In this document: positions 17,696 through 26,274 of the stretch, in pieces | How the letters are laid out: every line of letters starts with the position of its first letter | Position numbering within the stretch: the first letter of the stretch is position 1 | Assembly (NCBI GenBank): GCA_001783335.1 | Contig: MFLU01000003.1 | Coordinates: 1 to 38,384 of the forward strand | Length of the DNA stretch: 38,384 bases | Reading direction: 5' to 3' | Source of the DNA: Candidatus Kaiserbacteria bacterium RIFCSPLOWO2_01_FULL_50_24 | Lineage (GTDB): Bacteria; Patescibacteriota; Minisyncoccia; Phycocordibacterales; UBA2100 | Position numbers and translations under genes: made by a program | Notes under the pieces: model-generated | Told to the model about the DNA's origin: nothing | The model's input: the letters and a program-made list of their open reading frames with translations, nothing else | Database searches by the model: none

Positions 17696-17977
17696 TCATC
17701 GAACTACCTTGATGGTTGTGTCAAGAATCGGATGTCGTTTTTTGGAAATAGAATAATACACCGTAGTGTTTACTTGTTCGCTCTCAACGAGGTCGGCGTT
17801 GGCAAGCGTGCGCAGGTGGCGCGATGTTGCTGCGAAGGAAAGGTGAATTTGGTCAGCGACGCTCCCCACATCCGCTCGGCCTTTTCTTGTCAGAAGTGCG
17901 AGTATCGCAAGACGTCGGCGATTCGCCATTGCCTTTAAGACAAGCTCTGTCGCTACTATGTTATTACTGTGTGTCAT
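17696..17977 (-). CDS. ArsR/SmtB-family transcriptional regulator
   Basis: VLKAMANRRRLAILALLTRKGRADVGSVADQIHLSFAATSRHLRTLANADLVESEQVNTTVYYSI winged-helix pattern. Confidence 0.88.
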   Translation of the reverse strand: MTHSNNIVATELVLKAMANRRRLAILALLTRKGRADVGSVADQIHLSFAATSRHLRTLANADLVESEQVNTTVYYSISKKRHPILDTTIKVVR

Positions 17978-17991
17978 AGTTTTTCACCATT

Positions 17992-18019
17992 ATTTGCTAA
18001 TTCAATTGAATTAGCAAAT
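17992..18019. promoter_or_regulatory. 28-bp perfect palindrome upstream of arsR, candidate operator
   Basis: atttgctaattcaattgaattagcaaat, 15 bp upstream of the arsR start codon. Confidence 0.7.
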
Positions 18020-18072
18020 ACAAACGTGGATGTTTTGTGGTATAGTAGCTCGGTATATTTGTAGTTATTCAT

Positions 18073-18146
18073 TGGGGGATCGTCTAACGGTAGGACAGCT
18101 GCCTTTGAAGCAGTGAATCTAGGTCCGACTCCTAGTCCCCCAGCCA
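18073..18146 (+). tRNA. tRNA-Gln (TTG anticodon), 3' CCA encoded
   Basis: Acceptor TGGGGGA/TCCCCCA, anticodon loop CTTTGAA, 3' G-CCA. Confidence 0.93.
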
Positions 18147-18151
18147 GTAGA

Positions 18152-18182
18152 AAATCTTAGCGCGTCGCGCTTCAGATTTTTC
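18152..18182 (+). terminator. Terminator-like hairpin after tRNA-Gln
   Basis: aaatct(t)agcgcg-t-cgcgct(tc)agattttt. Confidence 0.55.
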
Positions 18183-18219
18183 ACTGATCCTGAGGCGCTT
18201 GCGCCGAAGGGCAAATCCG

Positions 18220-18257
18220 AGCGTCGAGCGAGGAAGTACTGAGGCCAGCAGGCCGAA
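18220..18257 (+). repeat. 38-bp dispersed repeat, copy 1 (upstream of GIY-YIG ORF)
   Basis: agcgtcgagcgaggaagtactgaggccagcaggccgaa, identical to 30598-30635. Confidence 0.97.
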
Positions 18258-18273
18258 CGTTAAGGAACTAGTT

Positions 18274-18513
18274 ATGTATTTCGTTTACATATTGCATTGT
18301 AGTGACGGGACTCTTTACACCGGCGTGACCAACGACCTTAAACGCCGATTTGAGCAACATAAAAAAGGAACTGGCGGGAGCTATACAAGATCACGAACTG
18401 TTGAGCGCATCGTATATTCGGAAGAGGCACATGGCCGTGGCGCCGCTCTAAAGCGCGAGGTGGAGATAAAAAGATTGACACGACAAAAGAAGTTGAGTTT
18501 GATAAAATTTTGA
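18274..18513 (+). CDS. GIY-YIG nuclease superfamily protein (UPF0213-like)
   Basis: MYFVYILHCSDGTLYTGVTNDLKRRFEQHKKGTGGSYTRSRTVERIVYSEEAHGRGAALKREVEIKRLTRQKKLSLI. Confidence 0.92.
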   Translation: MYFVYILHCSDGTLYTGVTNDLKRRFEQHKKGTGGSYTRSRTVERIVYSEEAHGRGAALKREVEIKRLTRQKKLSLIKF

Positions 18514-18725
18514 CTAACGAGACAAATTCGGAGTCCGAGGAGCGTCTGAATTGTATGATAAGAATTATGGGGAAAACACATCTTATCTTAGGAGCATTAT
18601 TTGCGGGATTTGTTTTTGCTTCAGGGGTATATTTTTTATTCGGCCAAATAGGTTTTGGAATATTTTTATTCTTATATTTTTTCCTATTTGTACCTTGGTT
18701 GAGGAAAAAATTTCCCGCCCGATAA
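18510..18725 (+). CDS. Small hypothetical membrane protein
   Basis: 71-aa ORF with two hydrophobic segments; overlaps the GIY-YIG stop. Confidence 0.45.
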   Translation: MTNETNSESEERLNCMIRIMGKTHLILGALFAGFVFASGVYFLFGQIGFGIFLFLYFFLFVPWLRKKFPAR

Positions 18726-18809
18726 CGTTCCAACATCGTCCAAGACAGCTAGCCAACAAGTATAAGAGTGAAAGGTTGCCTCGGTGCTTATCAGAAAAAC
18801 AAGATAATT

Positions 18810-19181
18810 ATGACAACAAAAAAATTACGACAAATCTTTGACCGCACTAATGGGCATTGCCACTTTTGTGGCGATAAGTTAGTTTTTGAGAAATATGGGC
18901 TAAGAAAGGACGAGAATGAAACATGGGAAGCTGACCACATAATTCAGAAAGGAAAGGGCGGCTCTCACAATCCAGACAACCGTTTGTCGGCCTGCTATAG
19001 ATGTAATCGGCTTAGATGGCATCGCAAAGGTAAAAACATAAGGAACTTGTTATTGTTGGGTCTTATCGCCAAAGACGAGATAGAGCATAAATCTGAACTC
19101 GGGAAAGCCATCGTGAAATTAAAGAATAAAAGACAAAATGCCAACAAAAAGAGGCGTAGAAATCTGTCAAAAGTTTTTTAA
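18810..19181 (+). CDS. HNH endonuclease domain protein
   Basis: GHCHFCGDKL...WEADHIIQKGKGGSHNPDNRLSACYRCNRLRWHRKG. Confidence 0.88.
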   Translation: MTTKKLRQIFDRTNGHCHFCGDKLVFEKYGLRKDENETWEADHIIQKGKGGSHNPDNRLSACYRCNRLRWHRKGKNIRNLLLLGLIAKDEIEHKSELGKAIVKLKNKRQNANKKRRRNLSKVF

Positions 19182-19198
19182 ATTTTTATTATTCCTAT

Positions 19199-19642
19199 AT
19201 GGCAGAAAAGAGAGTTGGGGCGGGGTTTGGTGTCATTCTTGAGAAGGACGGAAAAATCCTTCTTGGTATGCGCCACCCCGATCCAGACAAAGCCGACTCT
19301 GCATTTCGGAGTGCCGGAGAGTGGTGTTTGCCGGGAGGAAAATTAGATTGGGGAGAGTCGCTTGAAGATGGAGCAATCAGGGAAGTTAAGGAAGAAACTG
19401 GCATTGTGATAAAAAATCCGAAAGTAATCTCTGTGCATAATTGTAGAAATGAGCATGCACATTTTATGACCGTTGGTCTTGTGGCCAGCGAGTGGGAAGG
19501 AGAGGCATCGGTGATGGAGCCTGACGAAATCGTACAGTGGGAATGGTTCAACCTAAACGATTTGCCACAGCCGCGATATTTTCCGAGTTTTGAAGTTATA
19601 GAGAACTACCTCCAAAATAAATTCTATATTCAAAGGTCGTAG
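19199..19642 (+). CDS. NUDIX hydrolase
   Basis: Nudix box GGKLDWGESLEDGAIREVKEETGI. Confidence 0.93.
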   Translation: MAEKRVGAGFGVILEKDGKILLGMRHPDPDKADSAFRSAGEWCLPGGKLDWGESLEDGAIREVKEETGIVIKNPKVISVHNCRNEHAHFMTVGLVASEWEGEASVMEPDEIVQWEWFNLNDLPQPRYFPSFEVIENYLQNKFYIQRS

Positions 19643-19705
19643 GCGTGGTTGGGCATGAAGACGGGCATCTCGCTTCTTTTGATATGGGATGTATAATGTA
19701 GCGAT

Positions 19706-19822
19706 ATGGGAGAAAGAGGAACTCACGGGGTTCGTATAAAGAAAAAGTCGCGCTCGCGGAAGACCGCGAAGCGTCTTGAGGCGAAGCGGCTCATGCTTAT
19801 CGCAAAAAAGGAAAGGCGGTAG
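19706..19822 (+). CDS. Small Lys/Arg-rich protein (38 aa)
   Basis: MGERGTHGVRIKKKSRSRKTAKRLEAKRLMLIAKKERR with a TATAAT 8 nt upstream of ATG. Not in the ORF track. Confidence 0.5.
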   Translation: MGERGTHGVRIKKKSRSRKTAKRLEAKRLMLIAKKERR

Positions 19823-19977
19823 TGTATAATGGCGTTAAAATACATAGGCGAGTTTTTCTATGACAAAAATAGTGATACTCGGCATTGTCATTGTCATTAC
19901 TATTTTGGCGGTAGCGGGCTGGTCTATACTTTCTAAGCGAGGAAGATTCAGCGACAAACACACCAGAAACGGATGGC

Positions 19978-20334
19978 ATGTCATTCGGAGAGGAAAAAGA
20001 TATCGACATGGAGGAAAAGAGTGGTGTGGGTTCATATGAAGCATACGCGCCGGAAAAGTTAGCACTCGCAAACAGTGGCGATGTCGTTCTCTTTTTCCGC
20101 GCGTCGTGGTGCCCCACGTGTCGTGCGCTCGACGCGGATATAAAAGCGCACCTAAACGACATTCCGGCTGGCGTCGCCATTCTTATACTTGACTACGACA
20201 CGGAAACCACTCTTAGGCAAAAATACGGCGTAACGTATCAGCACACACTTGTGCAAGTGGACGCTGGAGGAAATCAGATTGCCAAGTGGCAGGGCTCAAT
20301 GACGCTTGCGGCACTACTTCGCGAAATACAATGA
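19978..20334 (+). CDS. Thioredoxin-domain protein (probably missing its N-terminal anchor in this frame)
   Basis: VVLFFRASWCPTCRALDADIKAHLND...YGVTYQHTLVQVDAGGNQIAKWQG. Membrane-anchor-like MTKIVILGIVIVITILAVAGWSIL starts at 19860 in another frame. Confidence 0.85.
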   Translation: MSFGEEKDIDMEEKSGVGSYEAYAPEKLALANSGDVVLFFRASWCPTCRALDADIKAHLNDIPAGVAILILDYDTETTLRQKYGVTYQHTLVQVDAGGNQIAKWQGSMTLAALLREIQ

Positions 20335-21056
20335 CGCTTCTCATCGTTTCCTTTATTGCCGGAGGATTGACGGTTCTTGCGCCGTGCATTTTACCGCTTT
20401 TGCCGGTTGTTGTCGGTTCTTCCGCGGCGGCGCGTAGTCGTACGACGCCTTACGTTGTAGTAGGCTCTCTTGCCCTTTCGGTCATTGTTTTTACCTACAT
20501 TCTCAAAGCGTCCACCGCGCTCATTATGGTGCCGCCGGAGTTTTGGACGTACCTATCCGGCGGCATTCTTATCGTTCTTGGTCTCATGCTCTTTTTCCCG
20601 GCTATATGGGAGCGCGTTCCCGGTCTTTCGCGGCTATCCGCCGGTTCAAATAAACTCGTTGGCGAAGGATACCAACGCAAAAGTTTTTGGGGAGACGTGC
20701 TGATGGGTGCCGCACTTGGTCCTGTATTTTCCACCTGTTCCCCCACGTACTTTGTCATTCTTGCATCGGTGCTTCCCGCATCGTTTGCGCTCGGGACGGC
20801 ATATATATTTTCGTACGTACTCGGTCTCTCGCTCGTACTTCTTCTCATCGGACTTCTCGGACAGCGTTTTACGGACCGGCTCGTGCGCGTATCCGACTCG
20901 CGCGGGCTTCTGAAGCGCGGCATCGGCCTCATAATCATAGTGCTCGGTGTCTTAATAGCCACAGGATACGAGAAAAAACTTGAAGTGGCGATTTTAGACA
21001 GCGGCTATTTTGATGTTACCAAGATTGAACAATTGCTTTTGAAGAAAGTACAATAG
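20331..21056 (+). CDS. CcdA/DsbD-type cytochrome c biogenesis transmembrane protein
   Basis: MTLLIVSFIAGGLTVLAPCILPLLPVVVG..., GAALGPVFSTCSPTYFVIL; multiple TM helices; overlaps the thioredoxin stop. Confidence 0.9.
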   Translation: MTLLIVSFIAGGLTVLAPCILPLLPVVVGSSAAARSRTTPYVVVGSLALSVIVFTYILKASTALIMVPPEFWTYLSGGILIVLGLMLFFPAIWERVPGLSRLSAGSNKLVGEGYQRKSFWGDVLMGAALGPVFSTCSPTYFVILASVLPASFALGTAYIFSYVLGLSLVLLLIGLLGQRFTDRLVRVSDSRGLLKRGIGLIIIVLGVLIATGYEKKLEVAILDSGYFDVTKIEQLLLKKVQ

Positions 21057-21069
21057 TGCATATGCTGAT

Positions 21070-22137
21070 ATGAAAGCGGAATATGTCATCGGCGCATTGA
21101 TTATTGCATTCGTAGCGATTGGTCTTGTGGTACTATTTAGCGCTCCACAATCACCCATGGCGGAAAAACCTATCACTAAGGCGCGCAAGGGCATTCCGTA
21201 CACGGAGATAGTGAATCCGTCCGGTTTCGTCAACACCGAAGGCATTACGATAGGGGAGTTGGTTGGCAAAAAAATCGTTTTGGTGGACTTTCTGACCTAC
21301 AGCTGCATTAACTGTCAGCGTACGTTTCCGTATTTGAACGCGTGGTACAAGAAGTATAAGGACGTCGGATTGGAAATTATCGGCATTCATACGCCGGAGT
21401 TTGCATTTGAAAAAGATATCAATAACGTGAGAACCGCAATGAAACAGTACGGCATCAAGCACCCAATTGTTTTAGACAACGACTACTCCACATGGAACGC
21501 GTACGGCAATCGTTATTGGCCTCGAAAATACTTGGTGGATATATACGGGGATGTCGTATATGACCACATTGGCGAGGGCGGTTACGAGGCGACGGAAAAA
21601 AAGATCAGAGAATTGCTCGCGGAGCGAGCGGAGGTGCTCGGTATAGAGGCAGCGGATGCGGCGGAGGAGTTCGCCGCATCCTCGGTGCCTGAAGTGAGTA
21701 GTGCTGTGCAAAGCCCGGAGACCTATTTTGGCTCACTACGTAATGAGTATCTCGCGAATGGTATGCACGGACGGAGGGGAGAGCAAACCTTTACTTTGTT
21801 GCCGAATCCGATGCGGAACGCACTCTACCTTGGCGGCGTTTGGCGCATAGAAGCCGAATATGCTGAATCGGTCTCCAACGCGTCTGTGGTGTATCGTTAT
21901 AATGCGCGTGAAGTATACATTGTCGCGGATGCGGACGCTTCGGTTGAGGTGGAGGTGTGGCAGGACGGCGTCAAAGTGGAAAGTGCGCGCGGCGCTGATG
22001 TGCGCGCGAGCGGCATGGTACTCGTGCAGGAAAGCCGACTCTACAAACTAATTCGTAATGAAGAAGCAGGAGAACATACGCTTGAACTCAAGGTAAAAGG
22101 AAAGGGTCTGCGTTTCTACGCGTTTACGTTTGGATAG
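21070..22137 (+). CDS. Membrane-anchored thioredoxin/DipZ-like protein with C-terminal beta domain
   Basis: N-terminal TM; VLVDFLTYSCINCQRTFPYLNAWYKKYKDVGLEIIGIHTPEFAFEKD; C-terminal TFLLPNPMRNALYLGGVWRIEAEYAE-type region. Confidence 0.85.
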   Translation: MKAEYVIGALIIAFVAIGLVVLFSAPQSPMAEKPITKARKGIPYTEIVNPSGFVNTEGITIGELVGKKIVLVDFLTYSCINCQRTFPYLNAWYKKYKDVGLEIIGIHTPEFAFEKDINNVRTAMKQYGIKHPIVLDNDYSTWNAYGNRYWPRKYLVDIYGDVVYDHIGEGGYEATEKKIRELLAERAEVLGIEAADAAEEFAASSVPEVSSAVQSPETYFGSLRNEYLANGMHGRRGEQTFTLLPNPMRNALYLGGVWRIEAEYAESVSNASVVYRYNAREVYIVADADASVEVEVWQDGVKVESARGADVRASGMVLVQESRLYKLIRNEEAGEHTLELKVKGKGLRFYAFTFG

Positions 22138-22166
22138 AATCTATTTGCGTACATACTTTTGTATCA

Positions 22167-22829
22167 CTACAATCCTTCGGAGCGAATGACGGTGTAGACA
22201 GTGTAAAAGAGTATCCGCAGGTCGTGCCGCAAAATCTCAAGCGATGAACCGGAGCGACAGAGTTCCGCATATTTCATACCCACCTGTTCTTGGTTGAGGC
22301 CGTATTTGCGTGATTTGTGTGTCTGAAAGTGCCCCGTGAGACCGGCGCGTAAAATAGCTTTTGCGAGATTGCCGCCCGCAATATAGCGTTCATATATCTC
22401 CGGATTTACCGGGCGCGGTCCGACGAACGACATTTTCCCTAGGAACACGGAAAAGAGCTGAGGAAATTCGTCGAGATATGTTTGCACGAGGACCATTCCG
22501 ACGAGGGTGAGATTTCTAAAGTCGTGCTCCAGCTTTTTGGTATGTACGACCCCATCATGCCCGTTCGCTCTTTGAAGCGCCGGCATTCTGAATGTTCGCA
22601 ATTTATAGAGCGTGAACGGTGTACCACGCGACATGCACGTTTCTTTATAAAGGAATGGACCGCGCGCAGTCTGCGAAAAGCATCGCTCCAAAAGAGAGAG
22701 TGCCAAGAGGGCGAGTATGGCGGGAGATAGAAGCAGAATAACTATCATGCTTGCAACAACATCAAAGAGCTGTTTTAGGAACGGCGTCGGAATGATGTCC
22801 GTGGTCGGTAGGTTCCGCACAGTGTTCAT
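22167..22829 (-). CDS. Bacterial sugar transferase (undecaprenyl-phosphate phosphosugar transferase family)
   Basis: KQLFDVVASMIVILLLSPAILALLAL, FTLYKLRTFRM, LDEFPQLFSVFLGKMSFVGPRP, RAGLTGHFQ. Confidence 0.9.
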   Translation of the reverse strand: MNTVRNLPTTDIIPTPFLKQLFDVVASMIVILLLSPAILALLALSLLERCFSQTARGPFLYKETCMSRGTPFTLYKLRTFRMPALQRANGHDGVVHTKKLEHDFRNLTLVGMVLVQTYLDEFPQLFSVFLGKMSFVGPRPVNPEIYERYIAGGNLAKAILRAGLTGHFQTHKSRKYGLNQEQVGMKYAELCRSGSSLEILRHDLRILFYTVYTVIRSEGL

Positions 22830-22928
22830 GAAGGATAAGGGTATCAGATTCTCGCTCTTTTCCCATGTCGCGCTACTGTGATACTTGGTATGATACAGAT
22901 ACGCAATAACGATACACTGTGCAAAAGT

Positions 22929-23861
22929 ATGGCCAACACCATTGATATTCTCACGCGACAGCTTGCTTGGAATTCGCATATTGTGAACCCAAGCACCGCT
23001 TCTTATGATTCTGTTGTTGTTGGTGGTATGGGGGGTTCAGCACTTGCGGCTCTTGCCACGCGGTGGCTTGGTTTTTCAAAGTCGCTTACAGTGCATCGCG
23101 ACTACGATGTACCAACACGTCTTCCGGAGCGCGCACTTTACGTTGCCGTGTCGCACTCTGGGAATACGGAAGAGACGTTGAGTTTTGCACACGCAGTGCT
23201 TAAGCAAAAACTGCTCCTTGCCGTTGTTGCTTCGGGAGGAAAACTGCTTGAGCTCGCAAAAGAGCACGCGCTTTCGTGTGTGGAAGTGCCTAGCGACTTT
23301 GTGCCACGCGACAGCACGTTTTATCATTTACGCGCACTCGAGGTACTTCTTGGAGAGAGCGCGTTGGTTGGAGTGGCCGATATTCCCGACCAGGCGCAGA
23401 TTTTAACAGAGACCGAGCGCGTGGCGTCGGCGCTCAATGAGCGTGTGCCGCTTATATATGCGTCAACGCAAAACGAGATACTCGCGTATATCTGGAAAAT
23501 TATACTGAACGAGACGGCAAAAGTTCCCGCATTCCATAATGTGTTTCCGGAATTCAATCATAATGAAATGCAAGGCATTGACCCGAAAGGTCCGCTTAGC
23601 GCGCAAGTACCGCTTATGCCCGTGGTCTTGAAAGACAGCGAAGATAATCCGCGCATTGCGCACCGCATGAATGTTTTTTGCGATATATCGACAAAACGCG
23701 GCTCGGAGCCACTCGTGATTTCGGGAGTTACCGGAGCGCGCGGTGCGCGCCTCCTGTGGCATTGGTTTCTTGCGCGCGAAGTGGCGCACATGCTTGCCGA
23801 AAAATATGGCGTTCCCGCCGACGAGGTGCCGCTTATTGAGGAGTTTAAGAAACAACTGTAA
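22929..23861 (+). CDS. Bifunctional phosphoglucose/phosphomannose isomerase-like SIS protein
   Basis: VVVGGMGGSALAAL, VAVSHSGNTEETLSFAH, FPEFNHNEMQG. Confidence 0.88.
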   Translation: MANTIDILTRQLAWNSHIVNPSTASYDSVVVGGMGGSALAALATRWLGFSKSLTVHRDYDVPTRLPERALYVAVSHSGNTEETLSFAHAVLKQKLLLAVVASGGKLLELAKEHALSCVEVPSDFVPRDSTFYHLRALEVLLGESALVGVADIPDQAQILTETERVASALNERVPLIYASTQNEILAYIWKIILNETAKVPAFHNVFPEFNHNEMQGIDPKGPLSAQVPLMPVVLKDSEDNPRIAHRMNVFCDISTKRGSEPLVISGVTGARGARLLWHWFLAREVAHMLAEKYGVPADEVPLIEEFKKQL

Positions 23862-23921
23862 AAATCCCGAGTAAAAGAACGTAGTTGACGAATCTCTTTC
23901 ACGACACTCCATCTTCCTGAT

Positions 23922-25079
23922 ATGAACTCAAGACGATTCATCATCGCCCCGGCTCTTATATTTGCCATTCTGGTGATTTTGGGAATTGCCGTAGGCGCAG
24001 TATATGTAGAGCAGACAAGAAAAGCGCATGTGGATGCGATCGTACACGACATAGAAGGTAGTAGCACGCCGATCAAAACCAAAGAAACGGAGCAATCGCC
24101 AATTGAAAAATCAACGAGTGATGACAAAACAACATCGTCAGATTCGATACGGACGAGCGTAGATAGTAAGAGCGAGCGTACAGAAAATGCGTTAGTAGAA
24201 AATCTCGATTCGCAAATGGCGGGGATTGAAAAACAGCTCCAAGGAGTCGTTGATGGAAGTGGTGGAATTCACCCCGACACTCGTTTGGATATTTTAGCGA
24301 AACTTTCAGAACTCCAAGCTCTTGACGCGAATACAGAGCGTATCGCGACGCTCCGCGCACTTCTTGAAAAGCTTGAGGTGGGCAGCGCGGGTGATGAGGA
24401 GTCGCAAGATGGAGGTGGGGAGGTCACGACAGGCGAGGCATCGCAGTCCTCTTCAGCTATTCCGTCAGAGCCCTCGTGCGTGTCAAATTCCAATCCTGTG
24501 TTTACGCACCACATTACGGATACGACTATGTTCTCGCAGATAAAGCCACCGCCGAATAAAACTCCGGAAGGCGATTTAAAACCGCATAGTTACATTGAGA
24601 CGCATGGTCAGCGAGTGCCGGTATATGCTCCTGTCGATATGACGCTTATTGGCGGCGCGTATTTTGAAGGCGGTCCATACGGTTTGGATTTTCGGGTGAG
24701 CTGTGAAGTCAGACTTCGTTTCGGGCACATTTCGGAGCCGGTGGAAGTAATACGGGAAGTATTTCCCGATAGGCCAGCTCCGGCAGGCGATTCGCGTGAC
24801 CAGAAAATAAAACACGAGGTTTCTTTCAAGGCAGGTGATTTATTGGCGTATACGGTTGGTACGAACCCCGGAGCCGGTAACTGGGATTTCGGCGTTTATA
24901 ATTCCAATGTCAAAAATCGGTATGCCGATGATCCGAAATATAACTGGAGTGACATAAACACGACAGCCGTGTGTCCATATGGTTATTTCACTGAAGAACT
25001 GCTTTCCGTGTACAAAAGCAAGTACGATTTTTCCGGGTACGGCGCGCTAATTCCAGACGGAGAGTCGTTTTGCGAGTGA
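23922..25079 (+). CDS. Exported hypothetical protein, N-terminal TM, low-complexity linker, possibly M23-like C-terminal fold
   Basis: N-terminal hydrophobic anchor; C-terminal VPVYAPVDMTLIGGAYFEGGPYGLDFRVSCEVRLRFGHISEP. Confidence 0.6.
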   Translation: MNSRRFIIAPALIFAILVILGIAVGAVYVEQTRKAHVDAIVHDIEGSSTPIKTKETEQSPIEKSTSDDKTTSSDSIRTSVDSKSERTENALVENLDSQMAGIEKQLQGVVDGSGGIHPDTRLDILAKLSELQALDANTERIATLRALLEKLEVGSAGDEESQDGGGEVTTGEASQSSSAIPSEPSCVSNSNPVFTHHITDTTMFSQIKPPPNKTPEGDLKPHSYIETHGQRVPVYAPVDMTLIGGAYFEGGPYGLDFRVSCEVRLRFGHISEPVEVIREVFPDRPAPAGDSRDQKIKHEVSFKAGDLLAYTVGTNPGAGNWDFGVYNSNVKNRYADDPKYNWSDINTTAVCPYGYFTEELLSVYKSKYDFSGYGALIPDGESFCE

Positions 25080-25108
25080 GCTGTCGGGCGCGGTGTTACG
25101 ATATAAAG

Positions 25109-26053
25109 ATGGGATACAATCCCGCAAAACCATACAAGCGGCAGATTTTGGGGGCGATTGAAGAAACGTGGAACACGCCGCATATACAGGTGCGCCGTGG
25201 GGTATATCCGGCATTCCGGAAAAAATTCTCCGGCTGGGAAGTGGACCATACGGACGGCATCGGGACGAAAGGATACTACCACTGGAGGTTGGGGACATTT
25301 CGGGAAGCGGTTATTGATGCGTTGGCGATGAATTTGAATGACCTAGCTCTCGTCCGCGCCACTCCATACAAACTTTCAAATCATATTACCGTGCCGGTTG
25401 AGGACGAGCGCGTGTATAGGGTGGTGCGGGAAGTGGTGCGCGAGTGCAGTAAGCGTGAGATCGCGGTCGTCGGCGGAGAAAATTCCTTTCATAACACTGC
25501 CGAGGGGCTTGATATCAGCATGACGATTTCCGGACTTTTGCACGGGAAACCTACACCGAACGCATTCCACATCGGCGACACACTCGTTGGCCTCAAAAGT
25601 TCCGGCCTTCATTCAAACGGCTTTACGACAGTGCGTCGCGTGTTCGGCAAAATAGTGCGAAAAGAGTTCACACGACCGACCGCGGTATACCTCAATACCA
25701 TTCTCGCGCTCGACAAGCGTTTCAACATACACGGCATGATGCATATCACGGGAGGCGCCTTCACAAAGTTGAAAGATGTGCTCGGCGCGCGCGCAGATGC
25801 GCATATCGCGCATCCGCGCGCACTGACGCCGCATCCAATATTTTATGAATTGCGTGAGCGCGGAAAATTTTCCAACAAAGTTATGTACTCTACATTTAAT
25901 TGCGGCATCGGTTTCATACTATCCGTGCCTCCGCGCGATGCGGAAAGGATAGTGCACTGTACGCGCGGCGCAGCGATAATCGGTAGTGTTAAGAATGGAG
26001 GTGGCAAGGTACACGTTCTTTCCGCATTCAGCAACAAAACAACCGTCCTTTAG
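25109..26053 (+). CDS. AIR synthase (PurM)-related protein
   Basis: DHTDGIGTKGYYHW, VVGGENSFHNTAEGLDISMTISGLL, GDTLVGLKSSGLHSNGFTTVRRVF, HITGGAFTKL. Confidence 0.75.
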   Translation: MGYNPAKPYKRQILGAIEETWNTPHIQVRRGVYPAFRKKFSGWEVDHTDGIGTKGYYHWRLGTFREAVIDALAMNLNDLALVRATPYKLSNHITVPVEDERVYRVVREVVRECSKREIAVVGGENSFHNTAEGLDISMTISGLLHGKPTPNAFHIGDTLVGLKSSGLHSNGFTTVRRVFGKIVRKEFTRPTAVYLNTILALDKRFNIHGMMHITGGAFTKLKDVLGARADAHIAHPRALTPHPIFYELRERGKFSNKVMYSTFNCGIGFILSVPPRDAERIVHCTRGAAIIGSVKNGGGKVHVLSAFSNKTTVL

Positions 26054-26071
26054 TCGTCGTGGTGTGGATAA

Positions 26072-26209
26072 CCCACACACTTATATTGGTGTTATTGCCT
26101 CGTGTTTTAGCGAGGATTGTCTTCGTATCACGATAGATAAACATAACGTGCTTTTAGCAACCGACATTATATTGGCAATGAAAACACTACACCAATATAA
26201 GTGTGTGGG
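26072..26209. repeat. Structured inverted-repeat element A (21-bp perfect arms, 96-nt interior with secondary stem)
   Basis: cccacacacttatattggtgt ... acaccaatataagtgtgtggg; inner attgcc/ggcaat. Confidence 0.9.
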
Positions 26210-26274
26210 GATAACTCATTAGGGATAGTGTTATCCGTCTATAATAAGGAGAATATTTAATAATTATCATTTTT

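Noticed and set aside
3292-18146. Mixed presence of encoded 3' CCA (Trp and Gln yes, Leu no) as a special signal
   Set aside because: Mixed CCA encoding is common in bacteria; CCA-adding enzyme would handle tRNA-Leu.
22880-22915. Four GATAC words upstream of the isomerase gene as iterons
   Set aside because: Irregular spacing and overlap with likely promoter -10 text; too weak to call.
23733-23754. GC-rich near-palindrome ggagcgcgcggtgcgcgcctcc in the isomerase gene
   Set aside because: Explained by codon usage for GARGARL; imperfect and no insertion evident.
26072-26209. Integron attC site
   Set aside because: Element ends show ggataac direct copies rather than the complementary RYYYAAC/GTTRRRY core-site pair, and no integrase is present.
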